A DNA stretch of 24,026 bases from Plantago elongata (GCA_036897095.1 JAYMSP010002482.1:1-24026); one strand, 5' to 3'; shown: positions 1 through 11,148, numbered from the stretch's first letter. Numbers and translations: made by a program. Notes: generated from the sequence alone by a model not told the origin.

Positions 1-1152
1 CTGCTATCCCCAATTCTCAGAACAATTAAATCAGATAACATGCAATCATGTAGTAATAAACAAGTCCTAATCTTTGACAGTTACTCAAGTATTGTATTTA
101 TTCTTCCATTATACAACATTTATTTCTGGTCGGTTACTTCCTATAATTCCATTATTAGCGCATACTACTCATCTTCACCAGTTTCAAATAACTAATTATA
201 CAACATGCATTTCCAATCCTTGACTACTTCGACCAACTCATTTATACAGTGGTAGATTGTTAATTCTAACGTTTTATACATGCTATAGCACTTGTGCTTT
301 TATCGTGCACCATCACAGTTTATTTTACAAGTATCATATCCTATATCCGGGTTCTTTAATTCATCAAGATCATTAATTCAAGGACTACATTAGCCTATCA
401 TCTTTCTAGTTCCGCAAACTTCATATAATTCTTTCATCACTTATCCATTCTTCCTAACTTCGCATTCTTTATGTAATTTCCACATTAATCTTCCTTACTA
501 GTTTAGCTAGTGATTATATCCTACGCAATATAAAAATCTTCACGTCATCCGTGTACTACTGTATATTTTTATTATTCTACGACCTTTTATTTACAATGTT
601 GCAATCATCAACATACACTTTCTATTTGGTTTTACATACACTAGCTATTGCTATTATCATGTGCACCTAACAACCCCTTGGCAATCCATTTACTACTATG
701 TATTTGTTAGCCTACGTCTCTTCACTCGCTGAGCTATCACAATCAATATACCCCTGTAGTCTAGTTTCCTACACCTCAACCATTGCAACACTCACCTCAT
801 CTTGTACAGTACCCTTACCTACTGCTGCTTATTATACTAGGTGCACATGGAAAGGAAGTATCAAGTTCATATCACGCATCTTCAAATGCACTAACGGCAA
901 CGTACCAACATCCTCCTATCTCAACAGTATCCACACTAGTCTACTTATGAACACCAGCCAATTAACAACATCGTCAACCAACAACCCATACAGTTTACTA
1001 GCACCATTCTTAATTCAACAGTTTACCCTCAGCTAGTGCAATCATACCAACAATTAACCAATAGTAGAGGCCAAACGTAGTAAACCAAATGAAATCAACA
1101 GCTTGTAATATCTAGCTACTTCATATTCATTTTTCTTCTTCTAACTGCCAAC

Positions 1153-1357
1153 CTGCAGCATTAAACTCAGCAAGACATCCCATGATCTTATCACCCAACA
1201 CAAACTGCAATATTCTACCATTAGCACTGTGTCCAATTTCCTTGTTAAATTAACACTAACTGCAGTGTACTTCAAATTCAACAAAGCATCCAATTCCTTA
1301 TCCTACATACACAACTGCAGTGTATTTACAATCAACAAGGCACCCAACAAACTACAG
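1153..1357. repeat. Degenerate ~55-bp repeats with CTGCAG-like core in left LTR
   Basis: CTGCAG or a one-base variant recurs at 1153, 1205, 1260, 1315 and 1352. Most spacings are 52-55 bp, and flanks such as CAGTGTA are partly shared. The right LTR holds a similar array, with cores at 22033, 22105, 22130, 22265, 22275, 22333, 22387 and 22444. This is therefore a property of the LTR family and not a local accident. Confidence 0.55.
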
Positions 1358-1640
1358 TATTCTAAAGTTAACAACATATCCAACTTCTTTATCATTAGCA
1401 TAAATTTTAGCATACTCATCTTCCCGACCCAATAGCTAAACTAATTTAATCGAGCAAAACTCACCGGAGTTGATGGTGGAATCCGGTGAAGTGGCGGTGA
1501 ACATAGGAGGCACGAGGAGGCGCAGAGAACGGTTGAGAGAGTGTGGAAGAAGGGAGGATCGAAAGCGAAGCACAACGAAACCAATTGATCAGTTTTCTTT
1601 TGTCTAATGGAAGCGAGAACCGAGAGGGAGAAGGCTGGGT

Positions 1641-1646
1641 TTTATA
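1641..1646 (-). promoter_or_regulatory. TATA box of left LTR
   Basis: TATAAA on the minus strand, in the context GGTCTATAAAACCC, lies 543 bp from the LTR start. The right LTR has CTATAAATAG 564 bp from its own start. The matching spacing supports this as the LTR promoter. The transcribed leader downstream, toward lower coordinates, is C/T-rich on that strand. Confidence 0.65.
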
Positions 1647-2214
1647 GACCGGTGGCGGTGGCTTGGCCGTCCGTGGCGTTTCCTCCGCGCTACACGCGGC
1701 ATCCATGCCCTTCACCCGCCTCTCCTCTCGACACGCGTTTTATCATGCGCGAACCGGCTCTCATGACAGTGGTGGAGTGGACCGGGCGGATGGGGGAAAT
1801 GACGAAGAGGGACTGTGGTTGTTTTGAACGGGAAGAATGGAGTTTGGGGATATATGAAGAAGACAACTAAGGGGTGTTATAGTCTTCTGACTACTATATA
1901 CACCTGGCTTCTTCTAGATCCGAAACGGCTAGGAAATAAATTCCAGAAAATTACGAAATCGATTTCTGGGCGATCTTTGAGTCGAACTTAAGCCGTACAA
2001 AATATAAAAAAAATATTTTTATTTTATTATTTTATCATTATTTTATTACTCATTAATATTTTTTTGACGTTTTCGCACGACGTTTAATGGTTTAATTTTA
2101 CTCCAATATTCATACCTCAATTTAAAATGCTAGAATTTAATATTTTTAAGTAAATTTTTAATACGTACCAAATTTTCGCGGCCTTTACAAACCCCATCAA
2201 TTTAGAGCTCATTA

Positions 2215-5200
2215 GACTTTATTCAAAAGTCTCTGAATGCGGATGATGTAGTGATGGAGGATGCTGACATTGCCTTCACCCTACAAGGACTACAAGATGC
2301 GGTTATGAAAGTTTCTATATCAAAACCATCTGCTGGAATATTGCAATCAGATGAACCAGCAACAGAAATTTCTGAAGAAAATCTTGTAGAGAAATAGGTC
2401 TCCTAGAAAGTAGTAGAAAGGGAACTTGAGTCTGAAGTGCCAGAATCTTCTAACCGAGAAGAGGATTCACAAGCTCAACAAGGTAGCACTTCAGGTCCAT
2501 GAAGAAACACAAGAAGCTACAAGCATTCTTCAGAAAGAGAAGACGAGGCTCCACAAGCCTCAACACCAAAATATTCTGATCATATCACATAAGCGCAAAC
2601 TAAGAAAGAAGAGCAAGTGATGGAAACATCACAAGCTGAAACGGACTTGCCAGAAACCCTCAAGGTTTCCGAAGAACTAATTGATGAGCCTTCTTCATCC
2701 AAGGTTTGCTGCAATTCTTCAGAATGTTGGCAATTTTATATTTTCACTTGCTCAGTCTTAACTTTACATTGTTTACTTTCTTAAGTCTCAAGAAGAAGTA
2801 AAGGCCCCAGAAGGAAAAGTTGCGACTCCTTCTGAGCCAATTGATATAGATTAAGCTTTCTCAACTCCACCAAAAGAGAATGTTCCAGAGACTGCACAAG
2901 TCTCTGAACGAATTGTTTCTAAGCCTCCCCAATCGGAGGTAAGTGAAAACTCAGAAAACAACAACAAGTGTTTGCAAAAACATAATTCTCTGATTAGTCC
3001 ATTTGATGTATAAGTTTTTGTTCTCAGGATTAAGTGGAAAGAGTAGTTGTTGAGTAACAGACTACCTTGTCTCACCCTCACAATGAAGTATCTGAGGCTG
3101 CCATTCCAATGGTAGACAATTCTGAGCCTGCAGTTGAAACTCAGGTAATTCAGAAACTGAATTCATTTTTCAAACTCAGATAGCTTTATAGTCTTTGAAA
3201 CTAAAAGACTTCTTTCTCTTTCAGGATTTAAGCATTGTACCATCAACTTATGCATCATCTTCTGATGAGGTGCACAAGTTCTTCAGAGAGAAAACCATAA
3301 AGAAACATCTCCATCTATTCAAGTCATGGTAGAAACTTCGACGTGCTGATCTTACGGATATTGCCAACTTGATAGACAACCAGGCTAGACGAGAATGAGC
3401 CTTGAATCTGGAGACATACATCCTTGCCAATGATTCTCTAAGGAGATAGTACAACAGCTTGAAAAAGCATTTCTGATGTTGATGAAGAGACTAGAAAGAG
3501 AATGGCTTACAAGCCCGCCTTGCCCAAGAGTATTAGCATTTACCCTTCTGAGCAGGAGGAAGTAAAGGGGCAGGTCACCACTTTGCCGACGGTGATCAAC
3601 CTAGTTTTTGATGATGAGGAGGAGATTGACAAGAATGACTTTAAGGACCCTCCCTCTGAACATCCAACCATAATGGATGACAGTGAGAGTGATGATGATG
3701 AGACTCCCACTCCAGGAGTAGGTGGAAATGCTCAGACTAGAGGAGCATCTAGTGCAGGTTTATCATCTGCACATAAAATGTCAACACCACCACCATCTTC
3801 AAAATCATGAACTAACACCTCTCAACAACAAGATGATGAACAAGCAGAAAATATTGATGAATGGGAAGCAGAGGCTAGAGCTTCCAAGATGAAGAAATTG
3901 TTGGAGAGAGAAGCTCATGATCAATCTGAGCTTAATGACTTGCTTGCTTAGAAAGAGGCTAAAATCCAGAAACTAGAGGCACTAAACAATAAGGAATGGG
4001 AACTTCTTGGTGAACAACTCAAACTAAAGAATTTAATGGAAACTATCGTGGTTCACATTTAATCATTGGTAGAAGAAAAGCAAGATGTTACTAGCCGAAA
4101 AATCACAGGAGAAAGGGAAGAAACCTATTCATGCCCTCGAAGTTGAGTCCTCATATGATGATTGGTATGATGTAGATGGTACTAACCATCCTGCTGGAAT
4201 GGATGAGAAAGAAAATGAGGTGGGTAACTTAAATGAGCACATGATTGTGTCTCATCTAAAGAGAAAGTTGATTGCACCCAAGGCATTTGACAAAGCACCT
4301 AAAGACAACAATGTTTATGAGAACAAGTTCATTATCTTTAAGAATCTAAAGAATGAATTTTTTGAACAAAACAATCTTGTTTTGGCCACCATCCCTCCAG
4401 AATTTAAAGCCTTGGCTGAGCTGATGACCAGAAGGACCACATCTCTCATGATTGCACAGAAAGATCTGGAAATGCAAAGAGGTGAGGATTTGGAGACAGC
4501 TCAAAAAGCACTTAAGGAATGAAGTTATGATGCGGCGAAAGTAGATAAAGTGTATGAGCCACTGGAGAAGATCAAAAGAGAACACTTACTACATAGTCAC
4601 TTTGAGTCATTACATTCTGAAGTTCAGAAACTGGTACAGGGCCAGAATGCATTGAGTGCACATTTTGACTCTCTACAAGAAGCTTATGTAAGATTGACTC
4701 AGACTACAATGACTAAGGGGGAAGTGTCAAGAAGAGAATCAGGCAAGAGGAAGCAGCCTGTAGAAAAATCTCTAACCATCAAAGAACCTCCCTCCTCTTC
4801 AAGTCTACACCCACCACCCCCACTGACTACATCAAGAGTTTAATAGAAAAATCCAAGGGGAACCAAGTCCCAAGGAAATCTGATAAACCTTTTGAAGAAG
4901 AAGAAGAAGAAGAAGAAGAAGAAGAAGAAAGGTAATGAAGATACCTACTCACAGAATGATCAAGGCAACAACAATCTGGATGATGATGATGAGACTGATC
5001 ATGATGAGCATCCTCTCCATAGGAAAAGGAAGAGAGTTGATGAGGCATCTTAACCTATTGCTGCAACTCCAATTGTTGTCAGAACACCAACTGGACATTC
5101 CAAATCTGTCCATGGTTGTTCTTCAAGTCAAAACCCCACTCAGAACACATCTAGGGAATATCCTAGAATGAACAAAAGACAAAGAAGAAATACAAGGTTT

Positions 5201-5880
5201 GGGAGAACCAATACTGAAGAACTTCCTCTCATGCTAGAAGATGCATTAATTGAGTACACCAAGACTCATGATAGATGGTATGCATATTAATGCATAAAAC
5301 AACTGAATGGCTTCTGAATTCTAAATCTCCAACACTTACTGCTGAATAGGAAATTTCTTGATCCCATCTTTAACCAAATGATGGCGTGGAGAGTTAGAAG
5401 ACTCCATATGATAATTCCTGCTCATGTGAAGACATGGCTTGATTTTGAAGTAAAAGTAAGGAAAGATGTCATGGCTAAGGACATGAAGGAAGATGTTCCT
5501 ATCTACAAGCCAGATGATGTTTACAAGGTGCCTAAATTGCTAGGAACATGATATAGCTCACAAAATAAGCTTGGAGTGGTACCACATGAGTCATACTACA
5601 TAACTAAGGAAGAATATGAAGATGAACTACACTACTTGAGAGTCATCTACAAGCACTTCAAATTGATTGAGACCAAGATTGAGCATGCCTGGAAATGGAA
5701 AAGAGTCTACTGGGTTAGACAATTTCATGAGAAGAATCCTAATATTAATTATAGGGAAAAGTGCAAGGTTGTTAGAGAGACTGGAATGGCTGTAAGAACC
5801 TATCTCTTTAACTATGTCATTGACAAAAGAGACCACAAGGATAAGAGATTCAGAGACAAATTCAGAAGGACTCACTAAAG
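2215..5880 (+). pseudogene. Degraded extra-ORF (env-like by position) region of the copia fossil
   Basis: Coding-like patches on the plus strand show amino-acid texture but no domain I recognise. Glu/Pro/Ser-rich blocks lie at about 2.2-3.2 kb, an acidic Asp/Glu and proline-rich part at about 3.5-3.8 kb, a charged region that looks able to form coiled coils at about 4.1-4.7 kb, and a basic, aromatic-rich C-terminal part at about 5.4-5.9 kb. Sireviruses often carry an extra gene of low-complexity and coiled-coil character between pol and the 3' LTR, and the position fits. The name env-like is by position only; no signal peptide or membrane segment is evident. The alternative is a captured or resident host-gene remnant, because T-rich spacers bounded by GT and AG separate some of the early blocks. 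Confidence 0.4.
4894..4929 (+). repeat. (GAA)12 microsatellite
   Basis: Twelve uninterrupted GAA units lie inside the degraded copia region, where they would read as an acidic or basic homopolymer run depending on frame. Perfect copies suggest ongoing slippage after the element died. Confidence 0.95.
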
Positions 5881-7084
5881 AGCTTAAGGTTGCTGACAAC
5901 CTAAGTGTTTTGAAGATTTGAAGACTAAGGACTTAGAATGTCACTTTGAGCTTGGACTCTCCTGTTGTTCTATTTTCCTTACGTAATGTTTTGTGTATTT
6001 TGCTGATGTATTCATTTGATATATATTCTTGTAAGTTATCTTATGTTTTGTAATTGTTTATTCTGATGATCATACTCTCATATACTTTAATATAAGATAA
6101 CTTGTCAGCAAAGATCACTCCTTGTGATTTTGTTGATATCTTACTTTCTGCACTTATATGAACTTAACTGCTATATTATTCTGAAATGATTAAGTGTTGA
6201 GAATTTGACTTCTCCAATCTATAATAAGACTTTAGTGATAGCCATTGTTAGGAATATCTGTTAGTATTTTGATCACTCAGCACAATGATTTATCCTAATT
6301 TCAGAAAGGTGTGTAGTACTCTAGGTCACCTGACCATTGTAAAGAAGATATACATCAAGTATGATAGTTTTTAGAAACCTTGTAATAGGATGTTAGGTCT
6401 CTGAATGTAATTTTTATTTAGCTCGTAGAAGACCAAGAAGGAAGCATCCAAGAAAAGAGAAGACCTTTTGCACAAAGGTATCTGAAGACAAAGGAGGAAA
6501 GTCTCCTAAGATGGTTGCTTCCAGAAAGTTATGTAAAGACTTATGTTTTGCTCACAGAACAAAGTTACAACAAGTTTATGAGAGATGCAACATGTGATGC
6601 TTCAGAAAGCTATATGCATCCGTTGAGACTACAAGTTGAAATATAGTACACTGCATTTAATATTAGATAGAAATGTCACTATCCTTCTGCAGAACTCTCT
6701 GAAAAGAGATATACGCATGGGAGTAATAATTTCAAGATATGAACGGATTGAATTTGAAATATGTCTAACGGATACTATTCAAACGACTATCAAATTCACC
6801 TGTAAATGTCACCACTTAGAAGCTAAGAAATATACACATGAACTACGATCATATCAACTACCAAGCAAGTATTCTCTCAAGCATTCTTACTACAATTCTC
6901 CAAGCTATCTGTTGCGACTAACAAGCTCGAGAATTTACTAATAGTTCTAAGTGTTCTGATCCTTCAACAAGTAGTGTAATTTGTGAAAGAGTTGAATTAT
7001 TGGATAACTATCTGAGATTCATTATCTTGAACAAATCTTACAAACATGGGTCAGTTAAGGAGAACCTACCATATATTGAACAAG

Positions 7085-7092
7085 TATATAAA
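7085..7092 (+). promoter_or_regulatory. TATA box in copia LTR
   Basis: TATATAAA in the context CAAGTATATAAAGTAG lies about 840 bp into the proposed LTR, followed by C/T-rich sequence suited to a start site. The call rests on its position in the LTR. Confidence 0.55.
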
Positions 7093-7476
7093 GTAGTGTC
7101 ATCCCTTCAAACTCTCTGGACATAGTTGAAAAGTTATAAAGAGAAGCTTACCTGACAATCAACATATCACCAACACCATTAAGGCATGAAGTACAAGAAG
7201 TACTTGATTTGGGAAATCAAGGAATAAATCCAAGGTTATCTTGAATACAGGAAGTACTTGGCTCTAGGAGCTGGGAATAACTCAGGGAGAACATTTGGTT
7301 GAGATCCATTTGTTATAGGAATCTTAGAATAGGATCAATTGTAAAGAGAACTCAATTATATGTTCTAGTGGATTCTAGGTATCTGAAGGCCGAGTGGATT
7401 AGTTGGAGGATTACGCCACCTCCATATACCACTATACTTGCTGTGTCATTTACATTCTGTATTTACATTTTAGCAA

Positions 7477-7504
7477 CACACACACACACACACACACACA
7501 CACA
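7477..7504 (+). repeat. (CA)14 microsatellite in copia LTR
   Basis: Fourteen perfect CA units lie within the U5-like part of the LTR. It is likely to vary in length between individuals. Confidence 0.95.
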
Positions 7505-7648
7505 TTTACTCTTGGTATGCACAAACTCATTTATCTATCGCATAAAGACTTCCGCTCTCTGATTATAAGTATCAGATACCTACAAGTATCAAGACTAATT
7601 ACCCTCCCCCCCCCCTAGTCTTTTTCTTTGTTGTTATCTGGACTAACA

Positions 7649-8938
7649 CGAAGACTATAAGGGAAGAAAAACTCTTGATGGCAAGTAGAAGTCTACAAGG
7701 AGAAGACTTCCGATATGATCGTAACACCATTCCTTCTAGAGTTTGATGCGCAATATATGATGGTGTCACTAACATCTATATATACGAGCTTCAAAAGAAA
7801 ATAAATATCGAGAATATCAAGCTCAAGCTGAAGATGTTCTGTCTAGACTAGTTCTCATATTTATTACTGTTTGCTAGGCTTTGTCTTTCTATACTTCATG
7901 ATATTAGTTAGATTAGTGAAGTTAAACCTTTACGCTGCTTAGTTGTTTTACATCTAGAGAGATTGACGGGAATCAATCTAGATTAGTTATAGTATTCACT
8001 CTTCGTGTACAGTGAATACACATTTTCCGTAAGGCTCTGTGGATTATCGACATTGATAATCTACTAGAAACTTATACCTCGTGTCCTTATTCCGTTGTTC
8101 ATTATGTTATAATTTATTCTTATAAGTTTCTAGTTGGGTTAGATTGTTTCGTGTTCCACAAAAACTGGAAAACTGATTACTCTGTTTTTCAGTGTTGTGA
8201 AACATAACAGTCTATTGTGTTGTAAAATGTCAAGTCACGGTCCAGTTACTATTTCAGCATCAATTCATTGCATTTTGCATTATTATTTTGCATGATGAAA
8301 GGATTGATTCTCCATGGTGTCCATCTCTATTTTAATAATGAAGTATAGCTCGTTGATAAGTCGCTTCCCATAGATTTAGGTGTTCAAGTCGTCTTTAGCC
8401 ATTTATAAAAAAAAATTAATGGTGAAATACAACTGCCAAAAGAGCCACTATTGACTTTGTAAATCCAACCCGAATTATATTTTGTGTATATGATGTTTTA
8501 AGACATTATATTTTATCCTTGGTGGGTTGGTATCAATTATCATTAGTGACCCTGTCTTTTTGCTAACACCAATTAAAGTAAGTATTAACTCATGATTATG
8601 TATCCGTTTAGGCCCCTAATTAATTTAAAGCATGCTGTATAAGACATTAAAATAATTCAACTTGAAAGTCATTGTTACAGCTGATGCAGTGAATCATACA
8701 TCTTTAGTGAACAATAGAATACACCATTGATAGAAGCGCTTGTAAATGTGACTCCATTCACAACTCCTTGCTACAACATTTAGAAAACTTAATGTTTTTT
8801 TAAACAGTAAAAATTTATATTAATAATTTTAATGTTTACAAGAGTATAAGAAATGCTCGGAATTTAACGTCCTAACAGTATAAAAAATGACATTAATACC
8901 TATAGAATGTCTTCGTGTAAGTACAAAATCGCCACTAT
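7649..8938. other. Unassigned AT-rich sequence after the copia LTR
   Basis: No gene is seen. The first part, 7649-8209, has a transcript-leader-like look: a TATATATA stretch near 7778, T-rich blocks, and an end …GAAACATAACA that could be another LTR terminus. It may therefore belong to the copia fossil or to a second LTR fragment. From 8210 to 8938 I see only AT-rich spacer with no coding texture. Confidence 0.4.
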
Positions 8939-9033
8939 TTTTTTTTAAACTGCTAAAGGTGAATCGAACTCCCGACCTATTAATTGGAGTGTAAGTGCCT
9001 TACGAACTAAGCTGAAATTCGTTTTTAAAACCA
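8939..9033 (-). mobile_element. Short tRNA-derived SINE, minus strand
   Basis: On the minus strand it reads as a tRNA-like head with an A-box-like segment (CAGCTTAGTTCGTAAGG) and a B-box-like GGAGTTCGATTCACC, joined by CCAATTAATAGGTCG. It ends in an A-rich tail, seen as the T-run from 8939 on the plus strand. The 7-mer CCACTAT flanks it at 8932-8938 and 9034-9040, a plausible target-site duplication. The same head recurs at 18393 and 19305. It is short for a SINE, consisting of little more than the tRNA-related part and tail. Confidence 0.65.
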
Positions 9034-9040
9034 CCACTAT

Positions 9041-9960
9041 GCTTAAACCCATAGTATAAACTCTTTACTCCATAAATCCACGGTGGTACAACCTAGAACC
9101 AATACCAAATTAAGACCATTTAGGGGAGCAATATCTAACAGGAACCATTAACATAGAACGTCAAAAACCAAAATGACCAACGATCCGGCACATCAAAGAG
9201 CCACCTTAGTACCATCTAAACTGTGGCGAAGGCACCCTAGTGTCAGTATTGCCTACACTCAACATTTTCTTTTTCTATTTTCCTATATATTCATGATTTC
9301 TACACCATTTGTATCCTCTTAAATTCATTTTTACCCCCTCACCAATTTTATATCAATGTCAATTCCTCAAAAAGTCTTCAATTTTATACATGAAAAATTA
9401 TCTTAATATTGATAAAATTAAAATAAATAATAAAATATATAAATTTTAAATGAAATAATAAATTTCTTTTGTTCATTCTTAATAATTTTGTTGGCTTCGC
9501 CCCTGCCTCTAAACCCCTAAAAAACAATTTCCTGTTACGTAGATGACCATAAATTCAAAATTTATATGATTACATCATTATAAAGAAACAATTAATATAT
9601 CGGAATGCAATTTTATATGTATACCAAAATATGAGATAAAGTTAATTATAAATTGTACATTAGTAAGAAATTAATGCCGACCCACAACATTTTCTATGTA
9701 GAACTAGGATTCCTATATATATCTTGAGTCTTTCTAAATTTACAGGTTTCAAAGGTGGAATTAAGTTGACGTTTCTAATGTAAGAGTGGTGTTTATAAGG
9801 GACGTCTTTATAATAAAATCTTGATTGTCTGGACTCTGGAATCTACTATACCTTATTGAAACTCATTTTCCCACTTGTTGTAAAATAGAAATACAGATAG
9901 AATTAATGAAAATAAATTATGGGTCCAACTTTTGGACCTTATATAATGTCAATACCCCAA
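9041..9960. other. AT-rich intergenic spacer upstream of host gene
   Basis: Nothing gene-like is seen. The spacer is AT-rich, especially 9400-9680. Its proximal end is the likely upstream regulatory region of the gene at 10078, but no specific binding site can be called with confidence. Confidence 0.5.
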
Positions 9961-9973
9961 GTGGCCAAGTGTG

Positions 9974-9981
9974 TATATATA
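9974..9981 (+). promoter_or_regulatory. Likely TATA box of the TED7-like gene
   Basis: TATATATA in GTGTATATATACTAG lies 97 bp before the start codon and would give a leader of about 65-75 bases. A second AT run (9990-9999, ATATATATAT) is an alternative and would leave a leader of about 45-55 bases. No CAAT-like motif was assigned. Confidence 0.55.
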
Positions 9982-10077
9982 CTAGACTAGATATATATAT
10001 CCCATAGGAGCTCAAGTACCAGTATCCCAAACTTGACATAAAACCATAGTGAACATATATCCACAAGACCAAGGAAA

Positions 10078-11004
10078 ATGCCTTCGGTGAAAAGCATCAA
10101 GAAGTACGCAAATTACACATACTCCTCACCTCCACCACCTCCTCCTTCACCATGCCCTCCACCGCCACCTCCACCTTCCCCATGCCCACCACCACCACCT
10201 CCCGCCATACCATGCCCGCCACCCCCACCTCCTCCTAAGAAGCCCCACCACCCACCAAAATCACCCGAAACTCCAGCTTATCCACCCAAAACACCATCAA
10301 AACCTATTACACCAGCTTATCCACCCAAAACCCCAGGAAAGCCATCTACACCGGCTTATCCACCCAAAACGCCGCATAAGCCAGTCACACCAGCTTATCC
10401 ACCTAAAACGACGCATAAGCCAGTCACTCCTGCATATCCACCAAAGACACCGCAAACACCTGTTACACCAGCCTACCCACCAAACACTCCGCAAACACCA
10501 ATTACACCTGCATACCCATCAAAAACACCACACACACCCGCATATCCACCAAATACTCCACAAGAACCGGTTACACCCGCATATCCGCCAAAAACTCCAC
10601 AAACTCCTGCTTATCCACCACATGCACCGTGGATACCTACTCCGGGTGCACCAGCACCAGGTTATCCAGGTGGTTACCCACCAGAATACTACCCATTCCC
10701 ACCATCATCCATTCCACCCATTGGATCATCACCACCTGGCCCGTTCGCACCCGGTCCACTTTCACCATTCTCCCCTCCTTCAAATGTAGTCACTCCGCCA
10801 CGTCCAGGTGGTGGAAGAGGAACCGATCACACCACTGTCATTGCAGTTTGCGCATCACTTGGTGGAGTGTTCTTCCTAGCATTCATTGCGGTGGGACTCT
10901 TTTGCTTGGCAAAGAAGAAGAAGAAGCCCATTATGGTTCCGGCAGCTGCCGAATGTGAGCCGGAGAGTTCTGGAGGTGCGCCGCCGCCACACCATGGTTA
11001 CTAG
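10078..11004 (+). CDS. Proline-rich single-pass membrane protein, TED7-like (tracheary element differentiation-related)
   Basis: This is an intact 308-residue frame. An in-frame TAA at 10039 with no ATG before 10078 fixes the start. Residues 1-16 are basic and polar, with no hydrophobic signal peptide. Residues 17-53 are SPPPPPP/PCPPPPPP runs with three PC dipeptides. Residues 65-187 hold ten TPAYPP(K/N)TP-type repeats of 13 or 10 residues. A Pro/Gly-rich stretch follows, then HTTVIAVCASLGG and a membrane helix at about 254-278, a KKKKK stop-transfer at 279-283, and a 25-residue tail ending PPPHHGY. Proline-rich ectodomain, one C-terminal helix and lysine cluster match the TED6/TED7 family, which acts in secondary wall formation in xylem vessels with cellulose synthase; this is family knowledge, and function here is inferred. 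The tail seems shorter than I recall for TED7. The alternative is a generic extensin-like membrane protein. It is apparently intronless. Confidence 0.75.
   Translation: MPSVKSIKKYANYTYSSPPPPPPSPCPPPPPPPSPCPPPPPPAIPCPPPPPPPKKPHHPPKSPETPAYPPKTPSKPITPAYPPKTPGKPSTPAYPPKTPHKPVTPAYPPKTTHKPVTPAYPPKTPQTPVTPAYPPNTPQTPITPAYPSKTPHTPAYPPNTPQEPVTPAYPPKTPQTPAYPPHAPWIPTPGAPAPGYPGGYPPEYYPFPPSSIPPIGSSPPGPFAPGPLSPFSPPSNVVTPPRPGGGRGTDHTTVIAVCASLGGVFFLAFIAVGLFCLAKKKKKPIMVPAAAECEPESSGGAPPPHHGY
10270..10638 (+). repeat. In-frame 39/30-bp coding repeats (TPAYPPKTP units)
   Basis: Ten units encode TPAYPP-type repeats at residues 65-187. Most units are 39 bp (13 residues, ending in KPV/TPV-like variants), and at least two are 30 bp (10 residues). 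Units differ by synonymous and conservative changes, so the array is diverged but every unit length keeps the frame. Tyr and Pro spacing resembles cell-wall structural proteins, whose prolines may be hydroxylated. Confidence 0.85.
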
Positions 11005-11142
11005 TTGAACTTTTTGGGGTGTGAATTATTCTAGTGTGGTAAAGTGTTACATATATATTTCATACTTTTCTATGGGGATGATGTTTCGGTTGGATTTTTT
11101 ATTGGTTTGTTAATGTTGGAAATTAAAAGAGCGAAAATGCGA

Positions 11143-11148
11143 AATAAA
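11143..11148 (+). terminator. Polyadenylation signal of TED7-like gene
   Basis: AATAAA in GCGAAATAAATATATGG lies 139 bp after the stop codon, downstream of T/G-rich sequence at 11080-11110. Its position fits a plant 3' UTR of about 150-180 bases. Confidence 0.55.

Larger units (their letters stand above)
1..2189 (-). mobile_element. Partial Ty3-type long terminal repeat (fossil), runs off left edge
   Basis: On the minus strand this begins TGTAAAGGCCGCGAAAAT at 2189 and runs leftward off the window. It aligns by eye over several separate blocks with the plus-strand LTR that starts at 19488: the terminus, the AT-rich stretch, the CTTAAGTTCGACT block, the TCTGGAATTTATTT block, and blocks near 1080-1220 and 400-510. 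The terminal sequence style resembles LTRs of the plant chromovirus (Tekay/Del-like) group, but no coding domain is visible here, so the lineage is an inference. The open frames inside it (for example near 0.7-1.0 kb and 1.5-1.9 kb) look like chance frames. It is about 1.7 kb shorter than the right copy over the comparable span. No age can be given, because its partner LTR is outside the window. Confidence 0.75.
2190..7648 (+). mobile_element. Decayed Ty1/copia (Sirevirus-like) element, 3' portion with one LTR
   Basis: This stretch reads as the 3' part of a copia element on the plus strand: a degraded protein-coding region (about 2.2-5.9 kb), an AT-rich spacer, then an LTR ending near 7648. 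No integrase or reverse transcriptase signature is visible in it, so the pol part is either left of the window or lost. The left boundary coincides with the start of the minus-strand Ty3-type LTR, which suggests that the LTR element inserted into this one. The Sirevirus assignment rests on the LTR (C-tract shortly before the end, and a conserved-looking block ending in CCACCTCCATATACC) and on an extra ORF downstream of where pol should be. It is clearly broken, with of the order of a dozen or more breaks. Only one LTR is present, so no age estimate is possible. Confidence 0.6.
6244..7648 (+). repeat. Copia-type LTR of the Sirevirus-like fossil
   Basis: The proposed start is TGTTAGGAATATC at 6244 and the proposed end is GGACTAACA at 7648, so TGTT pairs with AACA as short inverted termini. 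Inside are a TATA box at 7085-7092, a block AGTGGATTAGTTGGAGGATT typical in style of copia U5 regions, a CA microsatellite, and a C10 tract at 7606-7615 about 33 bases before the end, as in many Sirevirus LTRs. The left boundary is uncertain: TGTTGAGAATTTG near 6196 is an alternative. No clear polypurine tract was seen just upstream. The right boundary could instead be …CATAACA at 8209. Confidence 0.55.

Noticed and set aside
698-1036. 112-residue open frame on the plus strand
   Set aside because: It lies inside the left LTR, antisense to its transcription, with Ser/Thr-rich low-complexity content and no domain; it is a chance frame.
1461-1870. Open frames on both strands in the LTR leader
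   Set aside because: They overlap each other on opposite strands within the GC-rich LTR promoter and leader, with no protein features.
9825-10007. 60-residue open frame just upstream of the TED7-like gene
   Set aside because: It overlaps the putative TATA region, shows no features, and is out of step with the gene's promoter layout.
10297-10958. Open frames overlapping the TED7-like gene in other frames or on the other strand
   Set aside because: They are shadows of the proline-rich repeat, rich in Trp/Arg or Ser/Thr as expected from reading CCA/CCT repeats in wrong frames.
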